Source: Amycolatopsis sp. QT-25
GTDB lineage: Bacteria > Actinomycetota > Actinomycetes > Mycobacteriales > Pseudonocardiaceae
Reading direction: 5' to 3'
Length of the DNA stretch: 64,000 nt
NCBI RefSeq assembly: GCF_029369745.1
Contig: NZ_CP120210.1
Coordinates: 5,208,001-5,272,000, forward strand
Shown: in pieces, positions 36,306 through 43,671 of the stretch
Position numbering within the stretch: position 1 is the stretch's first letter
Layout: each line of letters opens with the position of its first letter
Made by a program: the position numbers and the translations under genes
The notes under the pieces: model-generated
The model's input: only the letters and a program-made list of their open reading frames with translations
Database searches by the model: none
Told to the model about the DNA's origin: nothing

Positions 36306-36356
36306 ATGGCGATTCATGGCGACGACGGCAAAGGCGGAGGTAACACCGGCAACTAG
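36306..36356 (+). CDS. Very short ORF, 16 residues, with strong ribosome binding site
   Basis: ATG 36306 has AAGGAGG at 36294-36300, five nt upstream, and encodes MAIHGDDGKGGGNTGN before TAG. The peptide is Gly/Asp-rich with no hydrophobic part. The Shine-Dalgarno is one of the best in the window, which argues that it is translated. It lies at the edge of the degenerate region, convergent with the hypothetical gene at 36407. It could be a signalling peptide, a RiPP-like precursor or chance; there are no maturation genes next to it. Confidence 0.4.
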   Translation: MAIHGDDGKGGGNTGN

Positions 36357-36406
36357 CCGCCGGTGACGAAGCGGGCCATGTCGACACCCGATGTGGCTTC
36401 GCTCCG

Positions 36407-37585
36407 TCAGGGTCGCGGCCAGCGAAAAGCGATGCCATATGACTCTCGCGGATGACACGGAGCCAAGAACGTGTGCTCGACGACGCCTCGCCGGATCTCG
36501 AGCAGATGCCGGTCACCGGCGGGCGGCCGGACCATCCGCTCGTATTCGGTTTGTTCCGCGTACCACCAGCAGGCCTCCGGAACGCAATCGTCGAAGGTGA
36601 TGCTGATACTCAGTCCTCCGGTCACCCTGCCGTTACCGTCGACCACCCCCGGAGCGATCCCGTGGTGGTCGACGGCGACATCGATCCATCTTCGCTCCGC
36701 ATCAAGGTCGTCATCGCACGCGAGGGAAATGAACTCGTGCTGCTCGCCTTCGCGCAGCGGTTTCGGGAAGCGCAGGTTCACGATCAACGGGTCTCCTGGT
36801 TGGGCCCCCGGCGAAGTCTCGACGCGGCAACCGAAGACGGCTTTGATGGGAATCGCCGCGAGAGCACCGGCCTCCCCGGTCAGAGCCCAGGCCCTATAGC
36901 CGTCGACGCCATTGTCCTTGGCGACGACGTTTCGCACCGTCAGCCGGCGAGATGCCGTTCTGTGCCGCATTTCCACGGCCACCAGCAAGCGTTCCACGAA
37001 GACGGGCTGTGCTCCGTCCGAGGGCACCCTGCCGCCGGACGCCCGGGTTCTTGGAGAAGCGTCCGCGGCCCGGGCGATCTCGACATAGGACTGCCACGCT
37101 TCTCCCTCGATGGTTTCCAGATCCCTGGCCAGACAGGGCGCGAGCTTGTCGCTCACCGCGCGTCGCCAAGCCTTGTGCATGGGGGTCGTCGTGCTCGGTG
37201 GTGGATCTCCGAACACGCCGGGCAGCTCCTTCAACTGGCCGAAACGGTCGTCGAGCGTCGACTTCCATTCCACCGGCCCCAGCCGGAACGCGGCGTTCAA
37301 CGTGTTACGGCGGCGAGACTCGCTCGCCGAGCCGATCTTTTCGATCTCGTCGAGGATCAGCCCCCAGACCGCGAGCGCCCGTACTTCCGGAGGCGCCGTG
37401 GTCATCGAGTCCGTCGGCCGGACCAAGCAGCCGAGGACGGTGGCCGACTCACTCGCCGGGTCTTCGATCGCGTACCGCAGGAACCTGAGCGGTCTTCCGT
37501 CCTTACGGACCGCGAGCCAGCGCAGAGCGCCTTCGACCGCGGCCACCGAACAGGAAACCCGCTCCCCCTCCACCTGAACAGTCAC
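36407..37585 (-). CDS. Hypothetical protein, about 392 residues
   Basis: GTG 37585 was chosen because GGAGG sits 5 nt upstream (VTVQVEGERVSCSVAAVEGA); the frame continues up to 37639 without better signals. There is no signal peptide and no transmembrane segment. The C-terminal third has a beta-rich pattern ending CWWYAEQTEYERMVRPPAGD ... HTFLAPCHPRESYGIAFRWP. It reminds me of uncharacterised sensory-like domains at the end of actinobacterial regulators, but I see no HTH. The function is unknown. Confidence 0.65.
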   Translation of the reverse strand: MTVQVEGERVSCSVAAVEGALRWLAVRKDGRPLRFLRYAIEDPASESATVLGCLVRPTDSMTTAPPEVRALAVWGLILDEIEKIGSASESRRRNTLNAAFRLGPVEWKSTLDDRFGQLKELPGVFGDPPPSTTTPMHKAWRRAVSDKLAPCLARDLETIEGEAWQSYVEIARAADASPRTRASGGRVPSDGAQPVFVERLLVAVEMRHRTASRRLTVRNVVAKDNGVDGYRAWALTGEAGALAAIPIKAVFGCRVETSPGAQPGDPLIVNLRFPKPLREGEQHEFISLACDDDLDAERRWIDVAVDHHGIAPGVVDGNGRVTGGLSISITFDDCVPEACWWYAEQTEYERMVRPPAGDRHLLEIRRGVVEHTFLAPCHPRESYGIAFRWPRP

Positions 37586-37703
37586 GACGTCCTCCACCAT
37601 TCGTGGCGATGATCGACAATTCGCTGCACGGCAGGGCAACGGCCGGCGATCGGAGAGCCCGCCCTCGACGACAAGAAACTCCTCCTGACCGGGAAAGATC
37701 AGA

Positions 37704-37754
37704 ACCGGCGAAGGCTTTCGCCGGTCATTGCACCCTACGGTGTACTAGTACACC
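37704..37754 (+). promoter_or_regulatory. Hairpin plus 16-bp palindrome GGTGTACTAGTACACC
   Basis: Two elements upstream of the 55-residue membrane protein: a 9-bp stem ACCGGCGAA / TTCGCCGGT with 4-nt loop (37704-37725) and the perfect palindrome GGTGTACTAGTACACC (37739-37754), which ends 19 bp before the ATG. TGTACTAGTACA-like sites are typical operators for GntR/YtrA-type repressors. No such regulator lies next to it. Confidence 0.5.
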
Positions 37755-37773
37755 ATATGCGAAGGGTTCGACA

Positions 37774-37941
37774 ATGGGCAAAGACGCCTCCGACAAGGAG
37801 CACAGGGGAACCATAAAGCTGATCAAGACGACCTTGGCGGGAGTGGGCGGACTCTATTTGATCACCGGATCCTTGATGGCGACGACTCTCGGCACGGTAA
37901 CCGCGGTCACCGTGCTCTATTTGAGCGGAATCCGCCGCTAG
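37774..37941 (+). CDS. Small membrane protein, 55 residues
   Basis: ATG 37774 preceded by GAAGGG. The N-terminus is hydrophilic and charged (MGKDASDKEHRGTIKLIKTT), then two closely spaced hydrophobic stretches (LAGVGGLYLITGSLMATTLG and TVTAVTVLYLSGI), ending IRR. This could form a hairpin of two short membrane helices. No family is recognised. The operator-like palindrome upstream makes a real, regulated gene more likely. Confidence 0.5.
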   Translation: MGKDASDKEHRGTIKLIKTTLAGVGGLYLITGSLMATTLGTVTAVTVLYLSGIRR

Positions 37942-38092
37942 CCCCGAAGTGGGCCACATCTCCGCAGTACGGCCACGTCCCTCACCGGCGGAGTTCCGGT
38001 TGGGCCTACTCTTTCCAGGGCACTGCACGGCAGATGTCGGCCGGGCGACTTCTTCCGCAAAAGCGCGTCAGAATCCGTTTACCCCTATTCCG

Positions 38093-39003
38093 TGATCGAT
38101 AAGAACAACGCGAAGAATACGACCTGCTCGACGCGCACTCGCTGCCACCGGCTCGATGCTGATCTGTGCCGTCGCCGCGGCCGCACCGGTATCCGTGACG
38201 AGCCGATCGCCGACGGATCGGACGAAATCGTTTGGCTGGCCGGAGAATTCTTCACCGCGGTCTCCGTGACTCCGGCTGCCGCACCACGACGCCGGGGACC
38301 GACCTAGCCCGGGCCGCAGAAGTTCCGGCCGCGCGCCTGCGTACCGTCATGGCGGTCACGGGCGACCACCAAGGCACCTTGTCGATCGGCCTCGGCGTCC
38401 GGTCGAGGACACCGGTCACCGTGTTCACCTTGACATCGCCGAACCGGGTCGTCTTCGATCACGAGCGAGCACCCGTGAACGTCACCATGACGCCGGTCGT
38501 CCCGGCGGGCTGGACGCTGCAGGATGCTCCGGCCAGTGCGGCGTCCATGCGGGTCAGGGACGAACTCGCGGCCTCCTGGACCCTGGTTTCCCCGAAGGTG
38601 CCACCGCGGCCGACCTTCCGGTCACCGGTCACCGCGTCGTTCGACCTGCTCGGACGCGTGAAAACGGTGAGCGAACCGGTGCGGGTGAGCCCACGGCCCG
38701 CGGACCGGGTCTTCATGCGGGAGGCCGAAGACTCGGCGAACGATGTCGGTGGCGCGGGCGTCCCGAACTGCGGAGTTGTGCTCGGACGGGCAGAAGGTCC
38801 GCAACATCGGCGGCGACCAGGACTCCTCCGTGCGGTTCGACGACGTCACCGTGCCCCGGCACCGGCCGCTACACCCTGTACATCGACACTACCATTAACG
38901 GCCTCGCTCGTACTCCGTCACGGTCACCGGTGGCACACCGATCGAAGTGAAGGTCGACGGAGCGGGCGACAACACCCGGCTCACGACTGAGGTACCGGCT
39001 TGA
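38093..39003 (+). pseudogene. Decayed glycoside hydrolase C-terminal part (NEW3 plus CBM-like)
   Basis: The middle frame (TPVTVFTLTSPNRVVFDHER ... VNVTMTPVVPAGWTLQDAPA ... LAASWTLVSPKVPPRPT) reads like the NPCBM-associated NEW3 domain. It is followed by VFMREAEDSANDVGGAGVPN, then the frame jumps: CSDGQKVRNIGGDQDSSVRF-DDVTV in one frame and RYTLYIDTTIN, YSVTVTGGTPIEVKVDGAGD in others, ending at TGA 39001. This arrangement is typical of secreted alpha-galactosidase-like enzymes with a C-terminal carbohydrate-binding module. At least two frameshifts are present and the catalytic domain is missing. Confidence 0.6.
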
Positions 39004-39036
39004 CCCTCTCCCCGGGAGAGGGTTCAGGCTGTCCCC

Positions 39037-39840
39037 ATGACGACCTTGATGCCGATCGGGGTGTTCGCGCACGCCACGAGGCTGTCGGTCCGCGCGCTGC
39101 GGAATTACGACCGGATCGGGTTGCTGGTGCCCGCCGAGATCGATCCGAGCACCGGGTACCGCCGGTATTCGCTCGACCAGTTCGCCCGCGCGGGCCTGAT
39201 CCGGCGGCTGCGGGAGCTGGAGGTTCCGCTGGCGGAGATCGCCGAAATCCTCGACGCGGGTTCGCCGGACGAGGTGCGGGCCGCGATCGAACGGCATCAC
39301 GGCCGGGTGGCCGCGCGGGCCGCGGAACTCGCGGCGATCAGCGGCAGGCTCGATTCCGTGCTCGCCGAACCGACACGGTGGCTGCACGTCTACGAACGCG
39401 TGCGCACACCACAGCCGATCGGCCGCCTGTCGATCCGGACACCGCTGGGCCGCCTGGCCGAACTGATCGGCCCCGCGTACGGGCGGCTGTTCGCGGCGCT
39501 CGACGCGCAAGGAATCGCGCCGTCCGGCCCGACGGGGACCCGCTACCTCACCGACGATCCCGATGAGTTGACCGTCGAACTGTTCGTCCCGGTGGACGGG
39601 CCGGTGCGGGACGAAGGCGAGATCGGCGCGGGCGAGCTTCCCGGTGGCCTGCTCGTCGCGACGATCCACGAGGGTGGCTACGAGGACGTCGAGACCGCGT
39701 ATCGATCACTTGGCCGTTGGATCGCCGAACGCGACCTCGCCCCGGCCGGGCCCGCCGAGGAGTTGTACCTCGTGGCACCCGGGCCATCGGTCGCGCCCGA
39801 GTCCTACCGCACCGAGATCGCCTGGCCGGTGCTCTCGTGA
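39037..39840 (+). CDS. MerR family regulator with GyrI-like effector domain
   Basis: 267 residues. The MerR winged helix is clear (IGVFAHATRLSVRALRNYDR, IGLLVPAEIDPSTGYRRYSL), followed by a coiled coil (about residues 75-115) and a GyrI/BmrR-like ligand-binding domain (about 120-267; YLTDDPDELTVELFVPVDGP, GLLVATIHEGGYEDVETAYR). It resembles BmrR-type sensors of hydrophobic cations. It overlaps the BtrH-like gene by 4 bp (GTGA), so both are probably regulated together. Confidence 0.92.
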   Translation: MTTLMPIGVFAHATRLSVRALRNYDRIGLLVPAEIDPSTGYRRYSLDQFARAGLIRRLRELEVPLAEIAEILDAGSPDEVRAAIERHHGRVAARAAELAAISGRLDSVLAEPTRWLHVYERVRTPQPIGRLSIRTPLGRLAELIGPAYGRLFAALDAQGIAPSGPTGTRYLTDDPDELTVELFVPVDGPVRDEGEIGAGELPGGLLVATIHEGGYEDVETAYRSLGRWIAERDLAPAGPAEELYLVAPGPSVAPESYRTEIAWPVLS

Positions 39841-40832
39841 TTCTCGACGGCATCGACACCGCGGGTGGAGAGCACTGCGAGACCAGCACTCTCCGCATCC
39901 TCCTGCGGCACGCCGGGATCGAACTGTCCGAACCGATGCTGTTCGGACTCGGCGAAGGCCTCGGCTTCATCTACTGGGACGGGAAGAACCTGCCGTTCCC
40001 TTTCCTCGGAGGGCGCAGCAAACCTTTCGAGATCACCCGGAAGCTGAGCGACCGTCTCGGGATTACCCTGCGGGCCAAGGAAACGACGTCGGCGCGAACG
40101 GCGTGGCAGAACGCGGCGGAGGAGATCGAGGCCGGTTTTCCTGTCGGTCTTCAACTCGATTCTTACCACCTGGAGTACTTCACGTCGAAGGTCCACTTCG
40201 GCGGGCACTTTACTGCCTTGTACGGCTACGACAAGGGAACCGCCTTCCTTGTCGACACGGCACAGCAGGGTGGCGCCGTGTCGACCTCACTGGAGAGTCT
40301 CGAACGTGCCCGTGGGCAGAAAGGCCCTATGACGGCGAAGAACCGCTCGTTCACTCTTCGCGCGCAGGTGCCTCTTAAGTCGCTTCCGGATGTCATCCGG
40401 GCGGCAGTGCGGGCCAACGCGGCGGAATTCCTCGATCCGCCCATCGGAAATCTCGGGTACCGCGGGATCGGCAAGGCCGCCGTCCAGGTGCGGAAGTGGC
40501 TGGACCGCAGCAGCGATCCGGCACGCGACCTGCCACGACTCGCCGCCCTGATGGAACGGGCAGGAACCGGTGGCGCACTCTTCCGCCGGATCTACCGCGA
40601 GTTCCTCGAAGAATGCATGGCCCTCGTCGACGACATCGGTCTCCGCACCGCACATGAGAAGTATGGCGAAATCGCTCCACTGTGGACCGAAGTCGCGCAC
40701 TTGTTCACACGGGCGGGGGAAACCGGTGACGCCCGGTACCTGTCCGACGCGTCCGTCGTCCTGTCCGAGCTGGCTCGGTGCGAACAGGAAGCGATGACGG
40801 CGCTCGCGAAGGTTCAGCCCTGCCGCTCGTAA
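39837..40832 (+). CDS. BtrH N-terminal domain protein (with DUF4872-like C-terminus)
   Basis: 331 residues from GTG 39837. The N-terminal half (GGEHCETSTLRILLRHAGIE, with the probable nucleophile Cys near residue 13; GLGEGLGFIYWDGKNLPFPF; HFGGHFTALYGYDKG with a catalytic-type His) is a papain-like fold related to BtrH, which moves an acyl group from a carrier protein to an aminoglycoside in butirosin biosynthesis. The C-terminal half is helical. No carrier protein or sugar-antibiotic genes adjoin it, so the substrate is open. It is translationally coupled to the MerR regulator and overlaps the convergent DUF1684 gene by 19 bp. Confidence 0.82.
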   Translation: MILDGIDTAGGEHCETSTLRILLRHAGIELSEPMLFGLGEGLGFIYWDGKNLPFPFLGGRSKPFEITRKLSDRLGITLRAKETTSARTAWQNAAEEIEAGFPVGLQLDSYHLEYFTSKVHFGGHFTALYGYDKGTAFLVDTAQQGGAVSTSLESLERARGQKGPMTAKNRSFTLRAQVPLKSLPDVIRAAVRANAAEFLDPPIGNLGYRGIGKAAVQVRKWLDRSSDPARDLPRLAALMERAGTGGALFRRIYREFLEECMALVDDIGLRTAHEKYGEIAPLWTEVAHLFTRAGETGDARYLSDASVVLSELARCEQEAMTALAKVQPCRS

Positions 40833-41611
40833 GGCAGCTTCTCCCCCGCTTCCACCGCGAACGGGAGATCGTTGCCCGCCGGCGGTAGCGGGCAGGTGGC
40901 GAAGTCGGTGAAGGCACACGGCAGATTCGTCGCGCGGGTGAAGTCGAGGATGACGGTTCCGTTCTCGGCGGGCGGCGGCACCGCGAGCGACCGGTTCGCC
41001 GCGTAAGTGGTGACTCCGCTCGTGGCATCGGTGAACAGGATGAGCAGGCCGTCCTTCTTGCCGTTGAACGCGGTGAGCGTGTGCTCCACGCCGTCGTGCT
41101 CGAAACGCACGATGCCCGGAGAGACATAGACGTGGCTGAGGCCTTCGACGACCGCGCCGACCGTGGTCGGCCGTGGCTCGTCGAAGGGCTCGAAAGTCCC
41201 GGACAGCACCCAGGCCGCGTCCGGCTCGTAGGCCGGCACACCGCGGAAAGCGGTCAACACCGGCGCCTTCGGGTCATGCGTCCGGATCAGATATCCGCCG
41301 CGCCGTGCGACCTCGATCTCGATGTCGCCGGCGACGATCCGGGTGGTCGCGCCACTGTTGACCAGCTCGAAGCGACGAACTCCGGTGACCCGTTCGCCGT
41401 CGTACGACAGATCCGCGCCCTGCGGGTCGAGGTACGCCGCGTCGGCGTCCTGCCACCACACGCCGGGCAGCCCCTCGTACGCGCGCGGCTTGTCGTCGAG
41501 CCAGTCGAGCGAGACCAGAGCGAGCCAGCCGAGCGGGTCGGCGAGATCGCGCTCACGCTGGGTCTTCCAGCTTTGCCAGTCCCGCGTGAACGTGTCCGGG
41601 CTTGTGCTCAT
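40814..41611 (-). CDS. DUF1684 domain protein
   Basis: 265 residues. Characteristic DUF1684 features: WQSWKTQRERDLADPLGWLA at the N-terminus, FRGVPAYEPDAAWVLSGTFE in the middle, and the C-terminal signature RATNLPCAFTDFATCPLPPA with NDLPFAVEAGEKLPY. Soluble, beta-rich, function unknown. The upstream 297 bp (41612-41908) contain two direct repeats but no supported gene. Confidence 0.9.
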   Translation of the reverse strand: MSTSPDTFTRDWQSWKTQRERDLADPLGWLALVSLDWLDDKPRAYEGLPGVWWQDADAAYLDPQGADLSYDGERVTGVRRFELVNSGATTRIVAGDIEIEVARRGGYLIRTHDPKAPVLTAFRGVPAYEPDAAWVLSGTFEPFDEPRPTTVGAVVEGLSHVYVSPGIVRFEHDGVEHTLTAFNGKKDGLLILFTDATSGVTTYAANRSLAVPPPAENGTVILDFTRATNLPCAFTDFATCPLPPAGNDLPFAVEAGEKLPYERQG

Positions 41612-41840
41612 CGCCGATCCCTTCCGTGACCTTGCTCGTTTCCCGGGTCAACGGCTCGACGGCGGCGATATTTCCCGTCCCGGCATGTGGACCAGGACCG
41701 ATAGTGCCTCCTCGGCAGAGACCGACCTACTGATCGAGGCGAGGAAGTCCTCGGACAAAGGCCACCACGACGTCGAGCCACGTCTCGTCGTCGACCCAAA
41801 TCAGCTGGGCGTAAGGTTCCTGCTCGCTTTCGTACGCGAG

Positions 41841-41897
41841 CCGCATTCAGGTGACTAATTGCCTCGCCCGATTGCCGCATTCAGGCGACTAGTTGCA
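41841..41897. repeat. Two 22-23-nt direct repeats, 34 nt apart
   Basis: CCGCATTCAGGTGACTAATT (41841 on) and CCGCATTCAGGCGACTAGTT (41875 on) differ at two bases and continue with TGC. They lie just upstream of the helicase remnant. They may be tandem operators or copies of a dispersed short repeat. Confidence 0.55.
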
Positions 41898-41908
41898 GCG
41901 CGCTTTCT

Positions 41909-42533
41909 TTGCGCGGCGTCCATACTGGGTGGCGCACGGAATTGGACCGCGTGATCAAGGGCAGGGGGATCACGACGCTCGGCGACTATGTCGCGGTGCC
42001 GCGACGCGGCCGTGTCCTCCGGCTCGACGCGAGCCGGAAAGCACAGGTCTGGGCCCGGTACGAGCACTACCAGCGGAGACTGGCGGAACGGGACGTGCAC
42101 GACTACAACGACCTGATCGAACTCGGCCGTGCCGAACTCGGGGCACGGCCGCTCGAAACGCCGTACGCGGGGGTCGTCGTCGACGAGGTACAGGACATCC
42201 CCCTGTGCGGCCTGCGCCTGCTGCGTGACCTGGCCGGCGACGGCCCGAACAGACTTTTGCTGGTCGGCGACGGTCAGCAGCAGGTGTACCCCGGCGGCTG
42301 TCCGACGCCGGTATCCGAACGTCCTTTTCCACGGCTACCGGACCTCCGGCGGAAACGCGTACCACAACGATCCGGACTGCACTTGGCTGCGGAAGGGCCA
42401 GGGACGCGCACATCGGCAGAGGATGAACGTCCACGACGTCACCCGGCTCGCCTGGGGTTCCGTGGCGCCGGGTGAGCCCGAACCGTGCGAGTTCTGTTGC
42501 AGTCCACCATGGATGCGACGGCACGGCCACTGA
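41909..42533 (+). pseudogene. UvrD/Rep-type helicase remnant with internal deletion
   Basis: The first part reads ELDRVIKGRGITTLGDYVAV ... RDVHDYNDLIELGRAELGAR, then motif II VVVDEVQDIPL and motif III LLLVGDGQQQVYPGG, as in UvrD-like helicases; motifs I, Ia and IV-VI are missing. After about 42300 the frame changes and a different frame carries GNAYHNDPDCTWLRKGQGRA ... EPEPCEFCCSPPWMRRHGH, which looks like the His/Cys C-terminal tail of such actinobacterial proteins. So a large internal part is deleted and the frame is lost. Confidence 0.65.
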
Positions 42534-42742
42534 CCCATGAACGACCTGCCGCCCAGCAGCGGCGATCCGGCGACGCAGGCCTTGACCGGCGCCGGTTACC
42601 CGCGCCACCGAAAGCCAAGCTCGTGAAGCTTTGACATCGCAAATTCGAACCTCTCGGCCCACCGACTAATTTTTTTGTCTTGACAACTCGAACCTTCGGG
42701 CGGTTGACTGGACGCAGCACACCGACCGAGGGAGAACCAGTC

Positions 42743-43120
42743 ATGGCCAAGTTCGCGACCGTCGACGACTACATCGCCGCCCTGCCCGAGAACCTGCGGG
42801 AAGTCGCCACCACGCTGCGCCCGATCGTCAACGCCGCGCTGCCGGGTTCCGTCGAGGCGATGTATCACGCCTCCCCGACCTGGAGCGCGGGCGAAGCCGC
42901 CGGCAAGAAGCTCGTCTGTCTGATGAAGGCGTACTCGTCGTACGTCACCTTCGCCCTGTGGAAGGGGCAGCTCGTCGACGACGAGTCCGGCAGGCTGGAG
43001 GTGAGCGCCCGGGAGATGGCGCACGTCAAGCTGCGTTCCGTCGAGGACATCGACGCCGACCTGTTCGCCGGCTGGCTCAAGCAGGCGCGAGACCTCGAAA
43101 TCACCGCGGTGGCGCGATGA
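42743..43120 (+). CDS. DUF1801 domain protein
   Basis: 125 residues from ATG 42743 with GAGGGAGAA upstream. MAKFATVDDYIAALPENLRE, TLRPIVNAALPGSVEAMYHA and VTFALWKGQLVDDESGRLEV are typical of the small YdhG/DUF1801 fold, a possible ligand-binding protein of unknown role. The gap to the next gene is 13 bp. Confidence 0.88.
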   Translation: MAKFATVDDYIAALPENLREVATTLRPIVNAALPGSVEAMYHASPTWSAGEAAGKKLVCLMKAYSSYVTFALWKGQLVDDESGRLEVSAREMAHVKLRSVEDIDADLFAGWLKQARDLEITAVAR

Positions 43121-43133
43121 CACAATCGGCGTC

Positions 43134-43526
43134 ATGTCTGCGCTCACCGACGATTCCCGCTGCCCGTGCGGCCTGGGCGAGCCCTACGGCGTTTGCTGCG
43201 GCCGCTTCCACCGGGGAGCAGCGACCGCACCCACCGCCGAACTCCTGATGCGGTCGCGGTTCAGCGCGTTCGCCGTCGGCGACACCGCGTACCTCACGAA
43301 GACCTGGCATCCGAAGACCCGGCCCGCCGGGCTCGCACTCGATCCGGGACAGCGCTGGACGTTCCTGGAGATTCTCGGCAAGACCGGCGGCGGACTACTG
43401 GAGATCGAGGGCACCGTGGAGTTCCGGGCCCACTACCGGCAGGATCGCCGGCCCGGCAGCATGCACGAGAACAGCCGCTTCGTCCGCATCGACGGGCAAT
43501 GGATCTACGTGGCGTCCGCAGACTGA
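43134..43526 (+). CDS. YchJ family protein (UPF0225) with SEC-C-like zinc motif
   Basis: 130 residues. The N-terminal zinc-binding motif is RCPCGLGEPYGVCCGRFHRG; the rest is an NTF2-like domain (APTAELLMRSRFSAFAVGDT, YLTKTWHPKTRP, HENSRFVRIDGQWIYV). This matches the E. coli YchJ family in length and order. The function is unknown. Probably co-transcribed with the DUF1801 gene. Confidence 0.9.
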   Translation: MSALTDDSRCPCGLGEPYGVCCGRFHRGAATAPTAELLMRSRFSAFAVGDTAYLTKTWHPKTRPAGLALDPGQRWTFLEILGKTGGGLLEIEGTVEFRAHYRQDRRPGSMHENSRFVRIDGQWIYVASAD

Positions 43527-43591
43527 GCGAACGCACCGGCGAGCGCTGACAAATCCGGCGCGAGGGTCTGTTCCCGGCGTGGTGTGGCGGC

Positions 43592-43627
43592 TACTATCTC
43601 CCCACATTGTTAGGGAACTTTCTTAAC
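43592..43627 (+). promoter_or_regulatory. csxA promoter with operator-like inverted repeat
   Basis: A -10-like TACTAT at 43592-43597 is followed by GTTAGGGAACTTTCTTAAC at 43609-43627, an imperfect inverted repeat centred on one C. Its position over the expected start of transcription fits repression. It resembles the GTTAGGAAA-CTTTCCTAAC-type sites I remember for ROK-family control of chitosanase genes in Streptomyces; this similarity is from memory. Confidence 0.5.
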
Positions 43628-43671
43628 GATTTCGCCAAGGTCCGCCGCCGTGTGCCCAAGGAGGCGCGCTC

